A stretch of DNA of 46,013 nt from a virus, in the IMG/VR virus record IMGVR_UViG_3300024348_000080, positions 1 to 46,013 of that record; one strand, given 5' to 3'. Both the position numbers and the translations under genes were made by a program. Positions 1-9,100 of the stretch are shown one piece after another. Under the pieces are notes generated by a model. The model was not told the origin of the DNA. It saw nothing but the letters and a program-made list of their open reading frames with translations, and did not search any database. Position 1 is the first letter of the stretch. The number at the start of each line of letters is the position of its first letter.

Positions 1-632
1 CAAAGAAAGCTAACCTATCTAAAACTCTTGCAGGAATGCGTAAAGGAGAAGAAGGTATGATTACACGTAAAGGAGTAAAGGATGTAATCAAATATGCTTC
101 ACGTGTAGACCCTAGAGGTATTGCAACTGCTCCTATGGGTATGCCTGTTGCTCCTAACACTATTGAAAGTCCTGCAAACTGGTACAATGAATCTACTTGG
201 GATAAAGCTCAAGCAGAGAATGCAGCTCGTCCTGTAGCTAATGCTCCTGCAACTCCTGCAACTACTAAAGGAGGTTCTGAGAAAGTAAGAGCCTACCAAG
301 AAATGTTGCGTAGTAAAGGTTATGATATTGCAGCTGATGGTGCTTGGGGTCCTAAAACACAAAAGGCTTACGAGGCTTATATTAAGTCTAAGACAGCTTC
401 AACAAACTCTGCTTCTAAAGCTTCTGCTACACAAAAAACTAATTCTGAATTTAAAATAACAACTTCTGATCCCTACATGAGAACTAGTAATGCAGGTAAT
501 GCAGGATATACTGACAATACGAGATCAGGTAACTTTGACGCTGTTAGTAGAAAAACAGCAGATAGAGCTGAGTATGCTAGAAAAGTTGGAACTATTAGAC
601 AAACTCCAGGGAAGAAAGTTTACCCTAAATAA
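1..632 (+). CDS. Virion-type protein with peptidoglycan-binding domain (5' partial)
   Basis: The reading frame is open from base 3, with no stop before the ATG at 36 (sense codons read KKANLSKTLAG before that Met), so this is the C-terminal part of a gene entering from the left. Counted from the ATG at 36, residues about 82-117 (VRAYQEMLRSKGYDI..DGAWGPKTQKAYEAY) match the pattern of the PG_binding_1 fold: LRSKGY, then DGxWGPKT, then an aromatic helix. The rest is Ala/Thr/Ser-rich linker and a basic C-terminus ending KKVYPK. No catalytic domain is visible, so this is more likely a wall-binding virion protein than the endolysin, although a catalytic part could lie upstream of the window. The next gene starts 6 bp downstream, in the same operon. 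The domain is fairly sure; the role is inference. Confidence 0.65.
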   Translation, partial: KKANLSKTLAGMRKGEEGMITRKGVKDVIKYASRVDPRGIATAPMGMPVAPNTIESPANWYNESTWDKAQAENAARPVANAPATPATTKGGSEKVRAYQEMLRSKGYDIAADGAWGPKTQKAYEAYIKSKTASTNSASKASATQKTNSEFKITTSDPYMRTSNAGNAGYTDNTRSGNFDAVSRKTADRAEYARKVGTIRQTPGKKVYPK

Positions 633-637
633 CTAAT

Positions 638-1318
638 ATGTTTGTTCCAGGAGTTAACGGTTCTATAATTGCAAATTCTAATGCACCCTCAGGTTCAAGA
701 CTTAAGGGTGCATATAAGAATTCTAAGAAGCGTAAAATGCCTAATGGAGGTTCTGTATCTTTAGACAACATATCTCCTGAAGGTAGTGTAGGGTATTCTT
801 ATTCTCCCTCTTTTAAATCGTTACGTGGCAAACTACAGGGTTCTACTAATATCCTATCAGGTAAACAGGAGTATATTACTCCTAGCGTAGGAGCATCTTA
901 TAAGAACCTTAACGTAGATTATACTCCAGGAAATCTTATGGCTTCGGTCATGAGTAATAAACTGAATGTAAATGCAGAAGCTAACTTTAATAAAAATAAA
1001 TTAGTAGGTTCAGCAGTTGCAGGTAACTATCAACTTAATCCTAATCTTTCTGTTTATGGTAATGTAAACTACACTCCAAAAGAACCTGTTAACTATGGTG
1101 TAGGATTTAGATATAATAAGTCTTTTGAAAAGGGAGGAGAAGTAGAAGATCATGATGATGATAAAGAAATGGTAGACGGAGTAGCGAGTATTCTTCGTAG
1201 AGTTAAAGACAAAAAAAACAGATTGCAATTGGCTAATCAATTATCCAAACAGTTTGACAGAGAAAAGGTAAAGTATGATTTACCTTCTTTCTTAGCTAAA
1301 TCAAAAGTAAAGAAATGA
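638..1318 (+). CDS. Putative virion protein with beta-strand repeats and charged C-terminus
   Basis: A 226-aa product, not assigned to a named family. Residues about 38-168 alternate polar and hydrophobic residues in short strands separated by Gly/Asn/Pro turns (VGYSYSPSF, VGASYKNLNVDYTP, LNVNAEANFNKNKL, LSVYGNVNYTP, YGVGFRYNKSF). This looks like a beta-barrel or beta-solenoid and recalls outer-membrane-barrel hairpins. Then comes EKGGEVEDHDDDKEM, an acidic stretch, and a basic helical C-terminus ending KSKVKK. No signal peptide is visible. The ATG at 638 follows the previous stop by 6 bp, and the stop overlaps the start of the next gene (1315). The position among short basic or Gly-Gly-containing proteins ahead of the large cargo genes suggests a virion component. 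A cell-surface mimic is possible but unsupported. Confidence 0.55.
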   Translation: MFVPGVNGSIIANSNAPSGSRLKGAYKNSKKRKMPNGGSVSLDNISPEGSVGYSYSPSFKSLRGKLQGSTNILSGKQEYITPSVGASYKNLNVDYTPGNLMASVMSNKLNVNAEANFNKNKLVGSAVAGNYQLNPNLSVYGNVNYTPKEPVNYGVGFRYNKSFEKGGEVEDHDDDKEMVDGVASILRRVKDKKNRLQLANQLSKQFDREKVKYDLPSFLAKSKVKK

Positions 1319-1764
1319 AACAGATGATAAAACGTAAGGATGGATCTTACTCACAACGAGGTTTGTGGGATAACATTCGTGCTAATAAAGGTTCTGGTAA
1401 GAAGCCTACAAAAGAAATGCTTAAGCAAGAGACTAAGATTAAAAAAGAAAGTCGCTTAAAGAAAGCATACATGGCTAAAGGAGGAACTATCTCTCATACA
1501 ACTAAAGGCCCAGGAGCAAACTATCGTCCTACTAAACAGGGAGCAGGTATGACTCAAAAAGGAGTTATGGCTTATCGTAGAGCAAACCCTGGATCTAAAC
1601 TAAGTACAGCAGTAACAGGAGACGTAAAAGCAGGAAGCAAAGCAGCTGGTCGCAGAAAATCTTATTGTGCTCGTTCATTAGGACAGTTACGTAGATCTTC
1701 ACAGGCTACACAGAATGATCCTAACAGCAGAATACGTCAAGCACGTAGACGCTGGAAATGTTAA
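1315..1764 (+). CDS. Basic phage protein with RRKSYCARS...RRRWKC C-terminus
   Basis: 149 aa, strongly basic. The N-terminal half is Lys-rich (KRKDGSYSQRGLWDN, KKPTKEMLKQETKIKKESRLKK) and contains the MAKGG motif at about residue 53. The C-terminal half has VMAYRRANPGSKLSTAVTG, then GRRKSYCARSLGQL, then DPNSRIRQARRRWKC. That order (KGVxAYRRxNPGSKL, RRKSxCARS, KRWxC ending) is a recurrent short domain I know from phage and large-virus virion proteins of unknown function. The two Cys residues and many Arg suggest DNA or metal binding, possibly as packaged protein. The start overlaps the previous stop by 4 bp, so translation is probably coupled. Confidence 0.6.
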   Translation: MKQMIKRKDGSYSQRGLWDNIRANKGSGKKPTKEMLKQETKIKKESRLKKAYMAKGGTISHTTKGPGANYRPTKQGAGMTQKGVMAYRRANPGSKLSTAVTGDVKAGSKAAGRRKSYCARSLGQLRRSSQATQNDPNSRIRQARRRWKC

Positions 1765-1765
1765 A

Positions 1766-1789
1766 CTAAAACTAAAACTAAAACTAAAT
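1766..1789 (+). repeat. Tandem AAACTA leader repeat
   Basis: Four copies of a six-base AAACTA unit sit directly between the stop of the basic protein and the ATG at 1792. Similar A-rich AAACTA/AAACA leaders precede several minus-strand genes (for example just upstream of 35932, 42893 and 43616). No Shine-Dalgarno sequence is present, so the leader probably serves SD-independent initiation. Confidence 0.5.
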
Positions 1790-1791
1790 AT

Positions 1792-1944
1792 ATGGCAGCT
1801 AAAACATCTAAATCAAATACATCTTCATCTTCAAAGTTCAAGGTTAAACCTAAGGTAAGAAGAAAGGGAGTTGTAGCAAAGACTAGAGCATCTAAGCTTA
1901 AGTCTAGCAAAAATTATCTCAAGAAAAGTAGAGGACAGGGTTGA
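1792..1944 (+). CDS. Small Lys/Ser-rich basic protein (50 aa)
   Basis: A short frame of 50 codons starting MAAKTSKSNTSSSS and continuing with KFKVKPKVRRKGVVAKTRASKLKSSKN... to KSRGQG. It has about 17 Lys/Arg and no acidic residue, resembling histone-tail-like or nucleoid peptides. The start is supported by the AAACTA tandem leader directly upstream. The TGA stop (1942-1944) forms the end of the 5' arm of the terminator hairpin, so the gene is the last of this operon. A DNA-condensing or packaged basic peptide is plausible; the function is inference. Confidence 0.55.
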   Translation: MAAKTSKSNTSSSSKFKVKPKVRRKGVVAKTRASKLKSSKNYLKKSRGQG

Positions 1945-1966
1945 GAAATCAACCCTTGCTTTTTTA
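1937..1966 (+). terminator. Rho-independent terminator of the first virion operon
   Basis: The arms AGGGTTGA (1937-1944) and TCAACCCT (1949-1956) pair perfectly over 8 bp around a GAAA tetraloop and are followed by TTGC and a run of six T. The stop codon of the 50-aa protein lies in the first arm. Confidence 0.88.
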
Positions 1967-1990
1967 TCTTAATCTTGTATATTTGTATAA
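1956..1990 (+). promoter_or_regulatory. Bacteroidetes-type promoter for the large virion operon
   Basis: A TTG at 1956-1958 and TATATTTGTATAA at 1978-1990 are separated by 19 bp, matching the Bacteroidetes consensus (-33 TTG, -7 TAnnTTTG). The site lies between the terminator at 1937-1966 and the gene at 2049, so it restarts transcription after a stop. The same box recurs at 6108, 20123 and 28618. Confidence 0.75.
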
Positions 1991-2008
1991 CTAGCTTAAA
2001 CTCAAGCA

Positions 2009-2033
2009 GTTATTAACCTTCTATGTTAATAAC
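2009..2033 (+). promoter_or_regulatory. Leader hairpin before the 771-aa gene
   Basis: GTTATTAAC (2009-2017) and GTTAATAAC (2025-2033) form a perfect 9-bp inverted repeat with a 7-base loop, ending 15 bases before the ATG at 2049 and downstream of the promoter. No U tract follows, so it is not a terminator. It could be a 5' stabilising hairpin or a dyad operator. Confidence 0.45.
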
Positions 2034-2048
2034 ATAATTAATTAAAAC

Positions 2049-4364
2049 ATGTTAAGAAATCGCTTATTTAAAAGATTTGGTAATGGGGGAGAGGATCTTA
2101 ATCCTAAAGCCACTAACTTGTCTAACCCACAACTTACAGATAACCCAGACAACGCAGGAGAACTTCTTAATATTCCTGGGTTTATTTCTAGTCCACAAGA
2201 AAAATGGGATTGGCAGACTAAAGTTAATCCTAAAGTACCTGAACTAGATATGTCTTCGTATGTTACTTTGGATCCTAATCAAGTACCTACAGAAGAACAA
2301 AAATTTTCAAAGTCAGATGAGTTAACTAAAACAAAAGACGCAGGTTCTTTAGAAAAAAACTGGTTTGATCAGTTTAAAGGACAGGAAAATGCACTCGTAG
2401 GTTTAGGACTACTAGGAATAGATTCTGCTCTTGGATACAACCAAGACTTAAGGAATGAACGTAAATTTAACGAATCAATACAACAAAGAAATTCTAAACC
2501 TCTTTACGATTACAACTATATGTACGGTCGTACAACAAGTGGAGGTACAGAATATCAGCCTACAATTAAAGCAGAAATGGGTGCAAAAATAAACAAACGT
2601 TATTCCTCTGGTGGAGATAATAATGTAGAGATTGAAGGTGGAGAGTTTATCCAACTTCCAAACTTAGAAACAGAAATGGCTTCAGGTCCTTCTCATTTAA
2701 ATGGAGGTATACCTACAAACCTTCCTGATGAAACTCGTGTATATTCTAACAGTCTAAAGCCAGAAGGTTCTAAGAAAACCTTTGCTCAAATGGCTAAAAA
2801 CTACGACATCACATCATATAAAAAGACTCTTGATAATCCTTTTGCTAAACAGGTAGATAAAGATACTGCAGGTATTATGATGCAACGTAACCAAAAAATT
2901 CTTGATGATCTGTTTAAAGATCAACAATATCTTAACGGAGATTCTAATGGAGAGATGGAGGCAAAGCACGGAGCAAGCATAAACAATGCAGGTTTCAGAG
3001 CACTTCCTCAAAGTGTGCAAGATAAAATACTTGCAGAAATGCAATACGGAGGAAATGTTCAAGAAGAAGAAACTTTACAAATGGCTAAGGGGGGTAAAAA
3101 AAATCCTCAACCTAGTACAGATAGTCTTCCTCCACAAATTCGCACTTATGCTAAATGGGATCCAGGATTTCAAAAGAAAGATGGAACAGTAGGAGCTTAT
3201 AGATTAGAAGTACCTGCAGGCTTAGATCAAGATGCACTTACTGGTATAGCAAAGGCAGCTGAGTCTTATGGTGTTGATAACTTAGTACAAAGTTCTAATG
3301 CAAGAATTACAGGATCTGCTAACATTAAAGGATTTCACTCAGGACTTTCTCCTCAAGATTTTGAAAAGAAGATTGTAGCAGAAAGTTTAGGTAAAGAGGG
3401 AGCGAGTAAATTAAATGAATTAGATACTCGTAAGAAAGCTTTTGAATTAATGGGTGTAAGTACTGAAGGGTATGATATTAACGATGCTTCAAAACTTTAC
3501 GGAGATGAGTACTTTAGAGAGAAAGCTTTTTATCCTGCATTCAAAAAATATTTACCTGAAGGAAAGTTTAGACCACAAGCAGGTGACGATTCTATGTTTG
3601 GCTTTGAGCATTACGATGCTATTAAAGCTAAGACTCCTCCAGGAGAAATTCCTCCAGGAGACAGTAGTGGTATTCCCCCTGATGGAACAAAGATAAACGA
3701 TGTAACCCCAGGTAAGTCAGGTACTTATACTCCTGGACAATTTCCTTTGTACCAAGCAATTCCTGAGGCTATGGGACTTGCTCAGTCACAAGAAATTTAT
3801 CCTTATGCTATTCCTGAGATAGATGCTCCTTATCTTCGCCCTCAGACTTTAAACATTCAGAGCGAACTTCAAGATATAGATAATATGGGTACAGCAGCTA
3901 TTAGAGCAGGAGCAGATCCTAATATGTCTTACATTGCAGGATTAGATGCTAAACAAAAAGCATTTGGAGCAAAACAGAACTATGATGCTAATGCACGTTC
4001 TCAAGCAGACATGGCTAATGCTAATTCAAGTTTTCAAGCAGATCAATTTAATGCAGCAGCATTTGATCGTGTATACAATAACTCAATAGCTCAAGCAAGG
4101 GATGCACAGTCTGCAGAAAAACAAGCAGCTGTTGCAAGTCTTGTAACTAAGAAAGGTCAGTTTGAACAAGATGAAAACTTAAAGGCTATGGGAATTGCTA
4201 CTGTTGCCCCAGGTATGAATGTTAATTCTACAGGACAAATGAACTTTGACGGAATGAAAGCTGCCTTTGATTATTTCAATTATATGAAAGATCAGGAAGC
4301 TAATACAGCTAAAGCTACTAAAGCTACCGCTAAGAACGGAATGTATAAAAAATCTAAATATTAA
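2049..4364 (+). CDS. Large virion protein with GPSHLNGGIP domain (771 aa)
   Basis: Not matched to a named gene. Residues about 195-255 (VEIEGGEFIQLPN..GPSHLNGGIPTNLPDETRVYSNSLKP..KKTFAQMAKNYD) resemble a domain common in Bacteroidetes phage virion proteins, with the pattern EGGE-x-GPSHxxGGI-x-LP-x-TRVYSDxLK-x-KTFA. Gly-Gly motifs occur at residue 13 (KRFGNGGED) and later (MAKGGKKNP). The middle has an AYRLEV..GLDQDAL..FREKAFYPAFKKYLP segment of unknown fold, a Pro-rich linker (PPGEIPPGDSSGIPPDG), and a C-terminal Ala/Gln-rich helical part (from about residue 625). The stop is 3 bp before the next gene. It is first in the operon that leads to the giant proteins, which fits a tail-hub or cargo-type structural protein. 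Confidence 0.6.
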   Translation: MLRNRLFKRFGNGGEDLNPKATNLSNPQLTDNPDNAGELLNIPGFISSPQEKWDWQTKVNPKVPELDMSSYVTLDPNQVPTEEQKFSKSDELTKTKDAGSLEKNWFDQFKGQENALVGLGLLGIDSALGYNQDLRNERKFNESIQQRNSKPLYDYNYMYGRTTSGGTEYQPTIKAEMGAKINKRYSSGGDNNVEIEGGEFIQLPNLETEMASGPSHLNGGIPTNLPDETRVYSNSLKPEGSKKTFAQMAKNYDITSYKKTLDNPFAKQVDKDTAGIMMQRNQKILDDLFKDQQYLNGDSNGEMEAKHGASINNAGFRALPQSVQDKILAEMQYGGNVQEEETLQMAKGGKKNPQPSTDSLPPQIRTYAKWDPGFQKKDGTVGAYRLEVPAGLDQDALTGIAKAAESYGVDNLVQSSNARITGSANIKGFHSGLSPQDFEKKIVAESLGKEGASKLNELDTRKKAFELMGVSTEGYDINDASKLYGDEYFREKAFYPAFKKYLPEGKFRPQAGDDSMFGFEHYDAIKAKTPPGEIPPGDSSGIPPDGTKINDVTPGKSGTYTPGQFPLYQAIPEAMGLAQSQEIYPYAIPEIDAPYLRPQTLNIQSELQDIDNMGTAAIRAGADPNMSYIAGLDAKQKAFGAKQNYDANARSQADMANANSSFQADQFNAAAFDRVYNNSIAQARDAQSAEKQAAVASLVTKKGQFEQDENLKAMGIATVAPGMNVNSTGQMNFDGMKAAFDYFNYMKDQEANTAKATKATAKNGMYKKSKY

Positions 4365-4367
4365 ACC

Positions 4368-6089
4368 ATGCCAATCTCAGCACAACATACCAAATTTGTT
4401 TACCCAGATTACATCTCTCCTTTACCAGCAGAAGACTTAATTAAGTTTGCTGAAAAGAAACAACAGATGTATGATGAGGGTGTATCTAAAGTACAACAAA
4501 GTTTAGATAGTTATAACAACCTTAGAGGTTCTATCCTTACAGATGTAGAGAAAGAATACTTTGATAAGTCTATGGGTAACCTAGTTAAGTCTATAAGTAA
4601 TAGTGCAGGATTAGACTTCTCTAACAAAGCAAACGTACAAGCAGTTCTTAGTGTAGGTAAACCCTTAGAGAGAGATCAGTACATTACTACGGCTATCTCT
4701 AATGGAAAAGAAGTATCTCGTAGACAAGATCAGTTGTCTAAGATGAAGCCAGGAGAACGTAGTGTAGTCAATGATCATTTCTATATGAAGGATGTTCAAG
4801 ACTACATGAAGAGTGGTAAGCTAGGTCAAAAGATTGGCTACGGAAAAGAATACACTCCTTATGTAGATCTTTCTAAAGATTGGATGGAGTTTATGAAAAC
4901 TCAAAAGCCTAATCAGGATGAGTCTTTTAATATGAAATCTGCTATGGGACCTGCTTACATTGAGAAGGTAACTGTAGAAGGATATAACACTACAGACCTA
5001 GCTAACAAGTTTAAGTCTTTTATTGCTACTGATCCTAATAAGTTACGTCAGTTTCAAATGGATGCTGGCTATAGTTTAGAACAAGTAGGAACAGAAAGTG
5101 CTCACCAAGGTTACGTAGAAGATATGCAAGCTAAGGCTGTTACAGCTGCAGAGAACGCTAAAATGTTTAAAGCAGAGTCAGACAGACTTCAAAAAGCTTA
5201 TAACACTACAGGTTCAGCTACAGTTAAAGCGCAGCTAGAACAGACTAAGCAAAAAGCTACTTACTACGAACAATCTAGATTATTGGCTGAACAAAAAGCT
5301 GCTACTCCTATTGAAGACTTTGACTTAGGAGAGTACATGGAAATATATCAAGATAAGTTTGCTACTAATATGGGTAACATGTATGCTTCTCAAAAAGTAA
5401 GTAGAGATCTTATTACTAACCAATACTGGAAAGAGGCTAACGAAGATGCTAGGCAGATGCGTAAGATTAACGCAGATAGAAAGACTGCAATCGACATGGC
5501 TAACTTAAATCAAAAAGTAGGATACCAAGTTGATACCTCTGCTGTTAAACCTGTACTTCAAAACTTTGATAAAATTGCAGCAGGTCTTGCTATCATATCT
5601 CAAGAAGCTAGTAAGGATGGTAATGCAGGAGCAACTGAAAATCTTAACGAAGCAGTAAACAACTTAAGAAGGGCACAGAAAGCTACAGGAGAACAACAGT
5701 TGTTCTTTATCGAACAGGCATTAGCTAAACTTCCTAAGAGAGGAATCAATGCTAAATACCAACAAGCTATTACTTCTCTTCTTACAGGTAGTGAGGGATT
5801 AGACTATGAGTCTACTAATAGAAAACTTAGAGAAGATTTAGGAAGAATCAGAGCAGGAATAAATCAAAATATGTCTGGAGCTAATTCAAGTCTTCCTGTA
5901 AGTGTTGCAGGAGCATTTAGCGAAACAGTAGGAGGTATACAATCTTTTGACTTCTTAAGAAACTCTGCTAACTTAGGCAATTTCTACATTGGAGTTCCTG
6001 ATACCAGTATTACTACTTCTGATGACGGTACTGGAATTATAAAAACAAGTACTACAACCAAGTATAGCGGGGATATAGACAAGAAGTAA
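4368..6089 (+). CDS. Helical virion/cargo protein (573 aa)
   Basis: A 573-aa product, almost entirely predicted helix, rich in Lys, Gln and Ala. It begins MPISAQHTKFVYPDYISPLPAEDLIKFAEKKQ. A long coiled region at about 240-330 (EDMQAKAVTAAENAKMFKAESDRLQKAY...) and another at about 395-500 are visible. The C-terminus is Thr/Ser-rich (TSTTTKYSGDIDKK). No enzymatic motif or membrane segment is seen. It starts 3 bp after the 771-aa gene and lies just upstream of the RNA polymerase giant. In crAss-like phages this slot holds internal cargo or tail proteins, so I infer a virion-packaged role. Confidence 0.55.
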   Translation: MPISAQHTKFVYPDYISPLPAEDLIKFAEKKQQMYDEGVSKVQQSLDSYNNLRGSILTDVEKEYFDKSMGNLVKSISNSAGLDFSNKANVQAVLSVGKPLERDQYITTAISNGKEVSRRQDQLSKMKPGERSVVNDHFYMKDVQDYMKSGKLGQKIGYGKEYTPYVDLSKDWMEFMKTQKPNQDESFNMKSAMGPAYIEKVTVEGYNTTDLANKFKSFIATDPNKLRQFQMDAGYSLEQVGTESAHQGYVEDMQAKAVTAAENAKMFKAESDRLQKAYNTTGSATVKAQLEQTKQKATYYEQSRLLAEQKAATPIEDFDLGEYMEIYQDKFATNMGNMYASQKVSRDLITNQYWKEANEDARQMRKINADRKTAIDMANLNQKVGYQVDTSAVKPVLQNFDKIAAGLAIISQEASKDGNAGATENLNEAVNNLRRAQKATGEQQLFFIEQALAKLPKRGINAKYQQAITSLLTGSEGLDYESTNRKLREDLGRIRAGINQNMSGANSSLPVSVAGAFSETVGGIQSFDFLRNSANLGNFYIGVPDTSITTSDDGTGIIKTSTTTKYSGDIDKK

Positions 6090-6107
6090 CATTTACTTAT
6101 ATTTACT

Positions 6108-6120
6108 TATATTTGTTTAT
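6108..6120 (+). promoter_or_regulatory. Promoter-like TATATTTG box before the 4651-aa gene
   Basis: TATATTTG (6108-6115) follows two tandem copies of ATTTACTTAT (6091-6110) in the 60-bp gap before the ATG at 6150. The -7 box matches TAnnTTTG, but I see no TTG at the proper distance, so this is weaker than the sites at 1978, 20123 and 28618. Confidence 0.45.
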
Positions 6121-6149
6121 AATCTTAAATTTTTTTTAATATCTAATAC

Positions 6150-9100
6150 ATGCCACAAGATCCTATAATTGCATTATTACAAAGTCAAGGATTAGATCCT
6201 TTTACAAAATCTAAACCACTTTCAGGATTAGAAAGTGCTACCAACTTAACCAGAGCTGCTGAAGTAAGTGGTGCTGCTTTTCAGCCCTTTGAATCACAGT
6301 TAGCTATTGGTAAAGGAGTACAAAGTATTTTAGAGGCAGACGTTCAAGCAGCTAACGCTAACGTAAGTACTGCTCTTGCAATGGGTAATGCTAAAGATTT
6401 AGGATTTACACTTCCACAGATAGCAGATATAGACTTAAATACTAAGAATGAATTAAAAGATTCTGCTGATATTCTTAACAGGGTTCTAAGAGAAGGTACT
6501 ATTGAAGAGAGTCAAGCAGCTTTAAGTGAGCTTAGGGATAAATACAATCGTGTTGCAAACTCTAGTCTAGGTAGTAAGGGTAAAGATACACTCAGAAAGT
6601 CTTATGGAGAGTTAGTAGATAGGGTTAATCAAATCAATACTTCTAAGTTAGCTAAGAGTCAAGCAGATGCTTACTTTGCTGAGAACTCTTTAGAAGACAG
6701 AGAGAAGATGTTAGCTAATCCTAATGCTAATCAAAGATTATCTTTAAACATTAAATCTAAACAAAGTAGAAATGCTGACATCCTTAATGGGTTAGCTGAC
6801 TTTGAATCTCACAAAGTAGGTTCTAGATTATACAACGAAGAAGACTTAGCTACCTTTAAGTCTACTTACGTAAAGACTGATGATGATCTATACGCAGGTA
6901 TGGAGATGCAGTACAACTACGCAATGAAAGGTGCAGTAGATGAGAAAGTAGCAAACTATCAAAAACAAATTTCAGACATTGATGCACAGATTAAACAATC
7001 TATGAATCAAGACCAGAAGAATTCTTTGGCTTTACAGAAAGCAAACATAAACAAAGAACTTACCTATTCTAAAAATTTAAGTAACAAATTAAAACCTTAT
7101 ACCCTAGAAGATAATTACTTAAAACAATTTTATCCTGAGCAATATACTCGCAAGAAAGAAAGAGAAAAGCAAGAAGTATACAGGAATGAAATGTGGGCTG
7201 AGGGAGATCAAGGTTCTGTAGGAGAAACTTTATACAGATCAGGTCAACAAATTAAATCTAACTTCCTTAAACAAGTAGCAGGCTTAGCTTATCTAGGGGG
7301 TGCTAATGAGTTAGGGTATCGTATTAAGTCAGGTGCAGAGTATGCAGCTCCTCCAACTTATTTTGTTGGTAAAGACTTAAATAAAAACAATAAGATTGAT
7401 GACGCAGAGATTACTCGTGATATCCACGGAGACAGAGTAACCATGAGTCAAGTAAGTTGGACAGATAAGAACGGTAATAAAACTTGGAATCTATGGGCTT
7501 CTGTAGAACAAGTACTTCCTATTGCAACTGACGTAGCAACTACTATACTTTTATCTAAAGGTGTAGGAGCTATTGGAAGAGGTGCAGGATTAACTTATGG
7601 AAGAATAGGAGCAGCTGCAGGATTAAGTGAAGCAGGTACTGCTACATTTATTAAGAGTGTTGCTCCACGTATTTCTACTATGGGTGTAGTTACAGCAACT
7701 ACGTTTCCTAGATTCTATGCAGAAGAACGTTCTAACTTTAAAGACGGAAATACAGCATTTAACGTAGCTCTTATGAGAGCAGGGGTAGAAGGTCTTACTG
7801 AGACTATTGTACCTGATGTTAACATGTTTAGTGGTAAGATTGCTTATGGTGCTTTAGATGGCGCTTTTGCTAAACTAGGTAAACTAGATCCTGCAAGTTT
7901 AAGTCGTTTAACTACTCAAAGAGATTTACTATTGGGACTTCTTCCTAAGGGAGCCTTAAGTCCTACTAAAGCTGCTTTACTTATGGCACCTGCAGCAATA
8001 CGTAGAACTTTAAGTGGTGCTACTCAGGAGTCTGTAGAAGAATTAGGTTCTCTTGTAGGAAACTATTTTGTAGATAAATATGCTTCTTCTCAAAACTTTG
8101 AAGTAGAAGAAACTAATCAACTTACAGGTGATGCTTTCTTAGATACATTTGTAGAAGGATTTATTCCATCTTTATTTATTTCAGGAGCAACTAACTTAGC
8201 ATCTAAAGGTGCTATGAAACAAGAACGTTTAGGTCAAGCAAGGTGGAACATTGCAAACAATCCTGAAAAGTACAAACAGTTAGTTGCTAATAAAGTACAA
8301 GCAGGAAAACTCACCAAAGAAGAAGGACTAAAACAAACAGCAGCAGTAGATAACCTTTCCAAAAGGCTAGACTCTATGACTGATATGAAGAACATTAAGA
8401 ATCTAACAAACCTGTTAGACGATAAAGAACTTCAGTTTCAATATTTCAACAATTCTATGTTTCAGGAAGACTTGTTGAATGTAGACACTACCCAACTTTC
8501 TCCTGAGCAACTAACAGAGTACCAAGACTCTCTTGCTAAAACTAGTAAAGAGATACTTACTACGAAAAAACTTTCAGATAAATATACTGGCTTAGAAGAA
8601 ACTGATAAGAGGGAAATTATTTCTAAATTATTTAATAGTCAGGCAAAAGCTGCTATTAGTCCTGATACTAGGATGACTTCTTTGTTAGGTATTGCTGAAC
8701 AAACAAGGCAGTCTTTATTGACTGTTCCTGTAGCAGATGAAAGATATCAGTTTGTAAACGAAGAGTATAAGAAATTTCAAGATCAAGTTGATGCAAACAT
8801 TGTTGCTAGGGTAACTAACTTTAAAACTACTTTAGAAAACAACCCAGAACAACTTACAGCTTTAGAGTTAGCAATGGCAAAGGAAACTTATATGCCTGCT
8901 TTAGAGAGAATGGAAGCTATTGATGCTGGGTTTAGTTTAGCTAACTCTCCTATTGCTCCTCAACAAGGGCCTAAAACATTTGATGAGTCTGTGCCTGAGT
9001 TGGTACAATCAATTCAAGCTGAATTAAGTACTAGACAAATCTTAACTACGGATGATTTTCAAACAGAGATTCCTAAGAACTTAAGAAATCCTGAAACTAA

